Shown: in pieces, positions 55,519 to 64,000 of the stretch
Layout: each line of letters opens with the position of its first letter
Numbering within the stretch: the stretch's first letter is position 1
Origin: Catenaria anguillulae PL171
Taxonomy: Eukaryota > Blastocladiomycota > Blastocladiomycetes > Blastocladiales > Catenariaceae
DNA: 64,000 nucleotides
Assembly (NCBI GenBank): GCA_002102555.1
Contig: MCFL01000038.1
Span: 1 to 64,000 of the forward strand
Direction of reading: 5' to 3'
Made by a program: the position numbers and the translations under genes
The notes under the pieces: generated by a model
What the model was told of the DNA's origin: nothing
Databases searched by the model: none
What the model saw: only the letters and a program-made list of their open reading frames with translations

Positions 55519-57172
55519 CTAGGGCATCAAATCGGTTGACCGGCCGTCAATTGAGTCCAAATCCTCCTTGAACGTGCACCGCTCGTCCTCGCCCGTCTTC
55601 CAGAACGTGCACTCGTCGCTCGAATGGTAACTGGCCTTCATCAGCCGCTGCCAAACCTTGATTTGCTCAATCATGAACCGCTCAATCATGTTCTTGGGCG
55701 CCCACTCTTTACCCGTCCACGTGTGCGTCCACAAGGCACCGGGGCAAATCCTGCAAAGACACAAGGTCACGAGGGTGAGATTGGGGTCGACGGAAATAAG
55801 TCCGTGCCATAAAAAAAGAGGACGTACGACACGGCCCACCATCCGTTGGCCTCGCCACACGGAGCGTTGATGATATCGCGGCCTTGGACATAGTTGGGCA
55901 CCACCACCTTGGAAAATGCGGCTTGCTCGGCGGGCCAGTCGGTGCGCCACCGTTTGCAGTTGTCGCGGTCCAGGCACGTCGTCAGGTCGCGCAATATAGC
56001 CTTGGCCGTCGGTGTGCTGTGGGCAATCCAAAAGCCCGTGTTGAGTGCGGGACCATTGTTGGTGGCGTTGCTAATGTACGTGACAGGCGCAAGGGATCAG
56101 ATCGGAGAGGGGGGGGGGGGGTTCGGGGTCAGGGCGTTTAAGGACGTACCGGTTCTCGGGCAATTGCTCGGGTGGGTCGAGAGGAAGCATAACCGAGGCG
56201 TTGGCGTGGAAGCCCCAGCGGTCGAGCAAGTCTGTACACACATAACCATGATTGTGAGAACCGCTGAGCTACGTCAGTCATCTGATAGACTGAACTCAAG
56301 ACATACCCTCAAGCGACAAATCGGGACGGCGGGGATAGGCTGGGGATTAAGATGTTGTTAGTTACGGCCCTAAAACCAGAAAATTTCGAATTGACTTGTC
56401 GTACCATCCGAATCAACAAACACGACCCAGTCGTAACGATGAAGAGCATCATAGATGACCTTGGGCTTGCCCCAACCACCATACTTGACCTGTCCAACAA
56501 TGACAAGGCAAGCGTGAGCAAAAACAAAGACCAACCGAGGAGCCCAAGACGGAAAGTGAAAAAAAAGAGAAAGAATTGACGTACACCTGGTTGGTTGAGA
56601 CGTACCCGTCGGTAATCGTACCCATGACGCATGGCCCACCACATGACATACAAGGGACCCATGGTCATGTGCTTGAAGTTGAACGGATCATTGCCCACCT
56701 GTTCCAAATCCTGCAGCGGACGCGTGTCTGCGTGCATGACCACAACTCGCTGCTTCTTGCCATTGACGATTGCACCGGGCTGTTCCTGGCGCCAATCCCA
56801 CTCCCAATCGAGCCCAAGCTCGTCCGCGTTGAACAGTTTGTACATGACCTCGGCAACCGACTCTTTCTTACCCGCGGGCCGCTTGGGCAGGCGCTTGCCG
56901 CGGGGCTTGGGCTTGAGCTCTGGCAGGTTGAGCGGCGGGAACTTGAATTCGGGTTGCGGAGGTGGGGGCGGCGGGGGCGGGTGGGCGATTTCGTCGGCTT
57001 GGCGGATCACTTCAGACACAGTGCCGGTGCCAACAAGCAGGCCCAGGCCAAAAAGGGTGGCAAGCACGCCGAGCGTGATGGTTGAGAACTTTGAAACAGA
57101 GGAAGACGAGGGCGAGGCGGATGCACGGGTTGGGTAGAAATCGGGTTTGTCTTCGTCCGTCATCCTTTGCAT
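55519..57172 (-). CDS. Type II membrane glycosyltransferase, GT34 (Gma12/Mnn10)-like
   Basis: Six exons (57172-56606, 56489-56405, 56339-56307, 56231-56150, 56070-55828, 55750-55519) encode 413 residues; exon 3 is only 33 bases. A short cytoplasmic start, one membrane anchor ('FSTITLGVLATLFGLGLLVG') and a Pro-rich stem mark a Golgi type II enzyme. The catalytic region has 'YGGWGKPKVIYDALHRYDWV' then VFVDSDA, with the metal-binding DxD at 215-217 completed across an exon join, 'NGPALNTGFWIAHSTPTAKA', 'WPAEQAAF' and 'ALWTHTWTGKEW'. This layout fits galactosyl/mannosyltransferases of the GT34 type; the donor sugar is not readable. The ATG at 57163 is an alternative start. It begins 26 bp after the stop of a transporter gene on the same strand. 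Confidence 0.82.
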
Positions 57173-57198
57173 TTATCGTTTGTGCACAGCAAGGATTG

Positions 57199-58320
57199 TT
57201 AGCTATGGGCCGGTGATTTAGAATGGAGCAGAGCGGGAATGCAGGCCAAAACGCACAATGGAACATCCAGTCGATCGTAATGCTGTGCCTTGGCCACAGC
57301 GCTCGAATACAAAAACAGGCCGCCCAACGCCGCCAAAAAGCCAGCAAACATGGCCCACGCATGTGATCCCGTCAGTGCCGGCTGCGCCATCATGCAACTG
57401 GCCATGGCCGTTAGCGTGACCTCGGTCAAGCCAAGCACCGTCGACCGAGAGTATGCGCGGTTGACTGGTGAAGCACCGCAGACGGACGCAATCACGGCGA
57501 GCACCGTCGAGAGCGCACCAATACTCAGGGAGACACTCGAAAGGGTGCTGGTGAGGGGCTGGTTGAGCTGCGACAGGGTCGGGATCTCAACCAAAAGAAC
57601 TGTGCCGGCGAGGATCGCGGCAGACCGTGGGGCAGTGAGTGCAAGTGCATGTTTGCCCGACAGACGAGAAAATGCGGGCTTGGATTTGAGCAAGACAATG
57701 GCAAGCGTGGTCGAGCAGAGTGCCAGGACACACACGGGAATGGCCAGCGGGGTCGCCATGAGGTCGCTTGTGGCAATGAGCAGGGACCCGGTGGCAATGA
57801 GTCCAAATGAGAGGTACGTGGGTACGCCGGTGCCCGAAGAGGAGGTCAATCCGTCGAGGGCGGACGCCGCGCGGCCGGGAGCATACTCGGCGTGCGTGGA
57901 TGAACCCACGATGGCCATGGCCAACGAAACAAGCGGGACTTCAAGCAAGAGCAGCGAGGCAAACACGTGCGCCGGGACCAAGTACAATGCCCAGTAACTT
58001 GCGGTCATGGCTGAAGCGGCTACAAGTGCGAGCGACCATGTGCCGAGTGCCGGAACTGCGGAATCGAGCGACGGGAGCAGCGGCTTGCCGAGGATGGCGA
58101 TGGCGAGCGTGTGGACCAGAGCAACGAGGGCTGGGCGGCGCAGTTCGCCGACGAGGGTGTGGGACGACAGCAGCAATCCGGTTGTGGCAAACGCAGCAAC
58201 GAGGGCGTGCCAGGAAGGGCGGGACGCGGGACCGTGGGCAGCACTGGAGGCGGGCGACGATGAGCCCGCCGCACCCGATGAAGAAGCGGGCGGCGTCGAT
58301 AGTGGAATGGAATGAACCAT
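57199..58320 (-). CDS. Ten-TM transporter, DMT / nucleotide-sugar-transporter-like
   Basis: 373 residues from ATG 58320 (upstream frame opens only with TTG), single exon. A Ser/Pro-rich N-terminus of about 38 residues is followed by ten hydrophobic helices, for example 'WHALVAAFATTGLLLSSHTL', 'WSLALVAASAMTASYWALYL', 'VFASLLLLEVPLVSLAMAIV', 'SLSIGALSTVLAVIASVCGA' and 'GFLAALGGLFLYSSAVAKAQ'. The ten-helix plan and the final 'GGLFLYSSAVAKAQHYDRLD' resemble the triose-phosphate/nucleotide-sugar branch of the drug/metabolite transporter superfamily. Adjacency to a Golgi glycosyltransferase suggests it could supply the sugar donor to the Golgi lumen; that link is inference. Homology is weaker than for other calls in this window. 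Confidence 0.65.
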   Translation of the reverse strand: MVHSIPLSTPPASSSGAAGSSSPASSAAHGPASRPSWHALVAAFATTGLLLSSHTLVGELRRPALVALVHTLAIAILGKPLLPSLDSAVPALGTWSLALVAASAMTASYWALYLVPAHVFASLLLLEVPLVSLAMAIVGSSTHAEYAPGRAASALDGLTSSSGTGVPTYLSFGLIATGSLLIATSDLMATPLAIPVCVLALCSTTLAIVLLKSKPAFSRLSGKHALALTAPRSAAILAGTVLLVEIPTLSQLNQPLTSTLSSVSLSIGALSTVLAVIASVCGASPVNRAYSRSTVLGLTEVTLTAMASCMMAQPALTGSHAWAMFAGFLAALGGLFLYSSAVAKAQHYDRLDVPLCVLACIPALLHSKSPAHS

Positions 58321-58708
58321 CTTCAATCTTCAGGCTAGATGCACTTAGGACACTTGCATTTATGAAAGAACTGAGTTGGAGAAGCTGTTGTGATGGCCCA
58401 CTTATTAACTGTGGTGTAAATAAAGAGTTGAGGGCGACAAAAGGTCGCTGGGAGATGGGCGGCAGTTGCAGGCGGGCCGATTTCATTGAATCGCCGCCAA
58501 TCCAGTCCGATCGAAGCTGCTTTCCAGAACACTTCCAGACGCGCCATGACTTGCAAGCCAACGCCAACGGGCTCTGCCTCATCTGAAACGTCTCGTCTAC
58601 GACGTGTACCTTTCCTGGCTCACCCGTCGTTCCTGCAATGTATACTGCGTATTCAACCTCTCGGTGCTGTCATTGATCGATGCTTGGCGCAAAGGCCGTC
58701 TTCCAAAA
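58321..58708. promoter_or_regulatory. Divergent promoter, transporter / ADAM
   Basis: 388 bp between two divergent genes. AT-rich sequence lies at 58355-58430. The ADAM frame is open upstream to 58604, but only from a GTG codon, so it is treated as leader. Confidence 0.5.
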
Positions 58709-61390
58709 ATGATTCTCGCCTTCCTCTTGACCGTCTTGGTCCTCTCTTGCATCCAAGGCTCTGCTCTTGAACCTGGCCATGACAGCGGACACGACCCAGC
58801 CTCCTCGCGTGGGAGCCGCCTCATCAAGGTCCAGTACTCGACATTGCCCATCCTCAAACATAAACGAGATGCAACTGGGCGGCCCATCTACGCACCGAAA
58901 ATCCACATTGATCTTGCCTCCCTCTCCTCTTCCTCCTCCTCAGGCTCGGCCATAGATTCTGTAGACTCCGCTTCGCTCTCACTTGCACTCCATCGCAACG
59001 ATGCTCTGATTTCTCCTGGCTACCAATACATGACGGGCTCATCAAACGACGCTGTTCAAACCGTTCGCTCAACGCCGCCCGTCAACTGTTTTTACACTGG
59101 ATCCGTTCATGGACGACCGGAATCACTGGTCGCCGTGAGTCTCTGTGATGGCGTCAGCGGCATGATTCATGTCGATGAATCGACACGCTACTCGATTCAG
59201 CCCCAGCCGTCTGAGCACAATCAGGCAGCGTCGGATAGCGACGCGTCTGCAGCGGTGTCGGCGTCGGCGCTCTGGGAATCTCGACTGCATGTGCTGACGT
59301 TGGAAGTTGACGAGCAACCAGCCAGCAATCAAGACGGACAGAGCGCTTCTGAAATGTCCACTGGTCCGTCATGTGGCGTGCTTCATCCACCCGGTGCGGC
59401 TCGCTTCGACCCACTGGACGTGTTGGACGATGGCCACCAATCACGTCACCGTGACATAACACCTGTTGCTGTCCACCATCCAATTCTTCCGCCGACGCTT
59501 GCGCAGTCTGCATGGGTCGGCCCCAACAATACTCGCCAAACCATCGAGCTCTTCATCGCCAACGACTTTCAGCGCCTCCAGCAATGGGGCCCCGCACTCG
59601 TAGAGCAATCCACGCTTGAAATCGTCAACATTGTCCACGCAATGTACACACGCGTCAATGTGTACCCGGAACCCTACACGCTTGGCGTGACGATTGCGGG
59701 CATTTTCACGGCGACCGAGCCCATGTGGTTCCCGCAGAATACCAGCACGGTGGATGGCGGGTCGCTGTTGAGCAACTTTCGGTCATGGTGGAGCGGAATC
59801 CGGGCAAATGCGAGCTTGGCGGGCACGGCATTGGCCGGTGCAGATGCGGCGCATCTGTTCTCGGGAAGGTTGTTGAGCACGGCGAGTAATCCCAATCCAA
59901 CCGGCCCGTCACTGTTGGGCATGGCGTACGTCGGAGCGGTATGTTTCTCCCGCTGGAATCTCGCATCAGGCCAGGGAGACTCAAGAGAGGCAAATACGGG
60001 CACATTTAGCTCTGCAACTCGTGGTCGTGTGGAGTCAATTACATTTCGCGCACAGCACGATTGAGCAACACTGCTACCGTCGTAGCGCACGAGCTCGGAC
60101 ACAATGCTGGCGCATCGCACGATACTCAGGGAAACAACTGCACCAGCGGGTTTCTGATGAATCCCAGCACTTGTCTTTCGTGCTCAACGCACGCCACCAA
60201 CTTTTCCAGCTGCTCGGCAGACTACATGTCGAGTTACTTTCGCTCGGGCCTCCAGTGTTTGAACAATGTGCCACAAACTTGCGGGTATGTCAATACACTC
60301 TTTGAACGATCAATGTGCAAGCCCGTTCGCAATTCCTGATATGACTACGGCAACACAGAAACGGGCTCCTGGATGCCGGTGAAGAATGCGACAGTGGCAA
60401 CCGCCGTACAGGCAACGCTTGCTGCACCGAAACCTGCCGCCTTCGCCCAAACGCGCAATGCGACGCTTCCATGGGCCTCTGCTGCAACCCGTCCACCTGC
60501 CAGTTGCGTCCCATCGGGACCGCTTGCCGTGCCCAGGGCACCAACTTCCCCAACGACGCCCCACGCTCTGCCTGCGATGTTGCCGACGTGTGCTCGGGCA
60601 CATCGGCAAAATGTCCTGACGTGATTGCCGCCAACGGGACCGTGTGCCAAGTCTCTGGCACGATTGGCGCGTGCAACGCGGGCGTGTGCGAAAGTCGAGC
60701 GTTGGCGTGTACGCGGGCAAGCAGGGTGTACAACGCGACGTGTGATGCACTGGCGCCGGGCGGGAACCAGTGCCGTCTCATGTGTGCGGATTCCGTTGGC
60801 AGGTGTGTGACGCTGACATCTGGTGGACTCGCTGTCAATGTGAGCAATCACATGTGGTGCCCTGGAGCGTCAGGTGCTGGGGATGGTTTGGGCCGGTGTA
60901 TAAGTGGCCAGTGTCAGAATGTGACTGGGAGGTGGATCGTGGGTGAGGCTGCCTCTGGGCAGCTTGTAAATGGTTCCTTTGTTTCGGTTGCTGAGAACCG
61001 TACTTTCAAAGCAAGAAGAGAGACTGACAATGACAATAGGCACTCCTGTTTTCCCGCTGCCAACCAATACCAACTCTACATCTACACCAACCGATTCGGC
61101 AACGAATCCTCCCACACAACCAGCCGATGGATCCCAAGGCGCATCTGCAGCAGTCATTGGTGGCGCTGTTGGAGGTGTTGCTGCTGTTGGAGCCGCAGTA
61201 CGTATAGTATCCGCTTTCTCCGCTGATGATTTCGAGTTCATTCAACATGGAAATGTGTCTGTCCCAGAGTGGAGCGCTCGTTTGGTTCAAATGGTACCGT
61301 GTGCGTTCGCTCGGAATGGCTGCAGCAAACAGTGGCAGCATGGCTCTCATGTCTGTGGGAAACATGGCTGGCCGAACAGCTGGTGCTTGA
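58709..61390 (+). CDS. ADAM-type membrane metalloprotease-disintegrin
   Basis: Five exons (58709-59938, 60010-60284, 60359 to about 60972, 61040-61197, 61268-61390) give about 799 residues. A signal peptide ('MILAFLLTVLVLSCIQG') and a Ser-rich prodomain precede the reprolysin (M12B) catalytic domain. 'CNSWSCGVNYISRTARLSNT' and the zinc site HELGHNAGASHD (His437, His441, His447) lie in exon 2. The next join gives 'TCGNGLLDAGEECDSGNRRT', the start of a disintegrin domain, then 'CDASMGLCCNPSTCQLRPIG', a Cys-rich region, a Thr/Pro-rich stem and one helix ('AAVIGGAVGGVAAVGAASGA' then LVWFKWYR). A short cytoplasmic tail follows. Predicted cell-surface sheddase. The exon 3 end is ambiguous: GTTCCT after 60972 or GTGAGG after 60942, both in phase; the second gives 789 residues. 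Confidence 0.9.
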
Positions 61391-61596
61391 TTTTGTGCTT
61401 GTCGTCAATGTCCGTCATTATGTGCAGCTGTCTCTTCTACCTCGGAGACCAGTTTTCTCAGTGCATAGACCAGTGTTCCCAGTGTGGTCGCCCATCTGGC
61501 ATGGATGCAGCCGAAAACATCATCAATGGCGATACATATAAAAAATGACATATCCAGAGCGGGCATTGTGGAACTCAACAAAGATCTATCCCATTT

Positions 61597-63736
61597 CTAT
61601 TCGGTAACCAATCCGTTCTTAACCCACCACCTTGCCTCGATCGAATACGATCCTCCTGAATGGGACAGGGCATAACGATATCCTTTCAGCGAGTGCCTAG
61701 ACCTTCCCGAAGCGAGAATCCAATCCAACATGGCCACCCCGGCTCGAACCGATACAGCCCTGTCCAAGTCGTGCTTCCAAGTGGAACCTTTCGGAGGATA
61801 CACTTCGAGCAGGCGGACAAGAGCGAGGGGGTGCGGCCCACAGCGAGAGTACCACGTCTCTTGCCAATGTGCACTCACTCGAAAGTCGATAAACGGGGAC
61901 GGTGTTGCGGACGAAACATGTGCGAGCAAATCAAACACTTCCTTGGTCGAAACACCACCAGTCCAGCTGTTTCTCCCAAACATGCGCAAGGTATCTACAT
62001 GGCATATGGCCCGCCCATCCTCGTGCGAGCGCTGATCGTCGGCTTTGTTGAAGTTGTGGTTGTGCTCGTCGACATCCCTCTGATCTGTACATATCAGAGA
62101 CGGCAAGTGCTGCAAAGCCCAAAAAACAACCGCTGGCGAGTTCTGGCAAGCGTACAGTGTTGCCTGGAACAAGTTGTCCGGATAATACGAAGCGCACGGA
62201 GCATACCGATCATGTTCTGAGCGCAAGTCTGCATATGGGAACTGCTCAATGTTTGCAATCCACCAGTCAACAAGCGCAAAATGGCCATAGACCATGGCCG
62301 TGCGAAGAAAGTTGCAGTCATTGTCTTGAAGGGCTTCGTGGATGCCGCAAAGGCCATCGGCCAGGTGCAAGAGGTCGTTTGCCATGTCCACGAGCCCATT
62401 CTCTGCAACAATTTCGACCAGCTCGTAGCAAATGAAAGAATTCCACGACAACTGGTCCATCCGCGCCTGCTCCAGCCACCATTTCACCGTTGCTGCTTGG
62501 TGATTCCGACACGCATCCAGTTGAGCGTCGTCAACGAGTTGAGGATTGCTTGCCAAAGCCTCCTGGAAATGCTCGCGTGCATGCGTCATCCACCAATCAA
62601 GCACATTCGAATAGCCCAGAATGCTGCAGAGATACCAGACGGAAGGGTGCCAGGCATGGTAATTGGTCGCCCCAGAGTCGAGCAGCACCGCTTGGATCAA
62701 GTCGTACTCGAGGCTGCCCGGATCTTGCGGTGACCTCACCAAAACCAATGTATCCAAGCGAGTGCAGCCAATCCAACGTCTCGGTTCTGCCAGACAAACT
62801 TGCGCATTCAGTGGCCCAGGCAATATTGACCTGGCTGTGCTCGGCTGGCGGCCCAATCATGGCTTCAATCCAGTCCAAATCGTCCGAGAGTAAGGCACAC
62901 GCCGCCAGCGTCGGCGACAACTTGACTCCGTCACGTTTCAACAACAGCGCTTGCATGCACTCTTGATTTCCAGCAGCAACTGCGGCTGCGATTGCCCGCT
63001 CGGTGTCGCCAGCGGGCCCAAAGTAACTTGAATGCTTCGCCCACCAATCAGCAACATGGCCATGTTCCGACTTGAATGCAATGTACATGGCCGCGGGAAT
63101 CGCCCACAACGAGATATCCATAACTTTGGCGTTGTTGAGCCACCAATCCAAAGTGGCCAGGTGGGCACGACGAGACGCCTCGACCAGCGATACTGGTGGC
63201 GATTTGGCGGCCGTCAATCGGCCCGAATCCTTCCACCACTGCAACACAGGAGTGTGACCATTGTCGGTCGCCAACTGCAACGCATGCTCGTGCGCAATCA
63301 ACAATCCCGACTTGTGCCACCAAGTCAAGACGTCAATGAGTCCGCGCGCGCTGACCTCGTCCATAAGCTTTGTGTCGAGATACTGCAGTGGCCGACGGTA
63401 CGGGTGCTTGCGAGCCAGCTGCATGAGTGCGCCAAGCAGCCACAGGTCGTTGCGCAAGCTGGCAACGTTGGAATCAATCCAGGGAAGGCGGGCAATGGCC
63501 GCGAGCGAAGCGAGTGGGATGAAGGAGCGAGACAGGACGTTCAAGGGTCGGGTCAGGTTGGGCGCATCGGTTGAAAAGGTGAGTGGAGCGTTGCGGATGG
63601 CGTAAATAACGATGGATTCGATGATTGGGTCGGCGAGTGCTTGATGGCAGGGGGCCCGAGGGGGCGACTTCGGCCATGAGGCGGTCAGAATAGGCATGAT
63701 GATGGTCTTGATGTTGGGGTCACAAGGATTTAACAT
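61597..63736 (-). CDS. WW-type degenerate ankyrin-repeat protein 3, frameshifted
   Basis: Two overlapping minus-strand frames form one gene. The first (63736 to about 62760) has the leader 'LADPIIESIVIYAIRNAPLT' and repeats such as 'ARGLIDVLTWWHKSGLLIAH' and 'DNGHTPVLQWWKDSG', reaching 'TETLDWLHSLGYIG'. The second (from about 62780 to 61597) continues with 'LEYDLIQAVLLDSGATNYHA', 'LGYSNVLDWWMTHAREHFQE' and 'YGHFALVDWWIANIEQF'. They are one base out of register near 62740-62780, where only a 26-base GT-AG interval exists, too short for an intron and not restoring frame. This is either a true frameshift making a pseudogene or a sequence error. Later repeats are weaker than in the paralogues. 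About 700 residues if joined. Confidence 0.75.
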
Positions 63737-64000
63737 TCATTGGGTGAGGCATGCATTCTGGTATCATTGTATACTGCTGTGCGGCTAACGGAGGAGCTCA
63801 CGATCCATTCTTATATTCTGGAGGAAACGCTGATTCGCACTCCACTGTGATGGGCGAGACTGAGGACCCACTGCCTGTCCCGAGCTGTGTATTTAACAAT
63901 GACTTGACTTCACGAGCGATGACTCTCTACCTGGGTGAATGACTCGAACAAGCCGATGGATGGCTCTCGTCCGAATCGGGAGAGAGAGGAAAGTCCTGTC
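63737..64000. other. 5' flank of the third WW-ankyrin gene
   Basis: No gene seen up to the window end. The last 25 bases are purine-rich (GGGAGAGAGAGG). Confidence 0.45.

Noticed and set aside
57290..57997. 235-codon plus-strand frame
   Set aside because: Antisense to the ten-TM transporter; hydrophilic complement of hydrophobic codons with no motif.

Overview
The window is nuclear DNA from a eukaryote, most likely a zoosporic fungus of the Blastocladiomycota type (Catenaria or Allomyces relatives). This placement is inference. It rests on many short GT-AG introns (about 61-106 bp, a few to 255 bp), a GC-rich coding style, three members of a degenerate ankyrin-like family built on 'VLxWW' repeats, and animal-like genes (class C GPCR, ADAM metalloprotease, SANTA-domain centromere protein) beside fungal-type housekeeping genes. 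I see no operons, Shine-Dalgarno sites, CRISPR arrays, tRNAs or rRNAs.

Layout. 1-1.1 kb: decayed DDE transposase gene cut by the window edge. 1.8-5.5 kb (-): SANTA-domain (KNL2/Mis18BP1-like) protein. 5.9-7.5 kb (+): triple RanBP2-type zinc finger protein. 8.2-9.2 kb (+): SURF4/Erv29 cargo receptor. 9.2-12 kb: gene-poor. 12-14 kb (+): APC/CAT amino acid transporter. 14.8-18 kb (+): class C GPCR with a bacterial-type substrate-binding ectodomain and a PH-like tail. 18.4-19.7 kb (+): NUBP2/Cfd1 Fe-S assembly ATPase. 20.1-22.4 kb (+): choline-transporter-like (SLC44/CTL) protein. 23.1-25.2 kb (-): first WW-ankyrin protein. 25.7-26.7 kb (-): unknown protein. 26.7-28.8 kb: gene-poor with a possible gene relic. 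28.8-31.8 kb (-): type I L-asparaginase with ankyrin repeats. 32.8-40.1 kb (+): tandem array of four intronless, paralogous seven-TM proteins of a family I do not recognise. 40.1-42.2 kb (-): second WW-ankyrin protein. 42.3-45.2 kb (-): unknown low-complexity protein. 46.2-47.5 kb (-): TVP38/TMEM64 VTT-domain protein. 48.2-49.8 kb (+): TRAF-type zinc finger protein. 51.3-52.1 kb (-) and 52.4-54.7 kb (+): divergent TRAPP Bet3 and poly(A) polymerase. 55.5-58.3 kb (-): a Golgi-type glycosyltransferase and a DMT-type transporter only 26 bp apart. 58.7-61.4 kb (+): ADAM-type metalloprotease. 61.6-63.7 kb (-): third WW-ankyrin gene, frameshifted.

The genes do not form one pathway. Recurrent themes are secretory-pathway functions (SURF4, Bet3, VTT protein, glycosyltransferase plus transporter) and surface sensing (class C GPCR, four-gene 7TM array, ADAM). 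The strongest candidates for something undescribed are the 7TM array and the GPCR with a periplasmic-binding-protein-like ectodomain. Exon joins were chosen by GT/AG sites, phase and family continuity, and the totals of all spliced models divide by three. Starts are first plausible ATGs.
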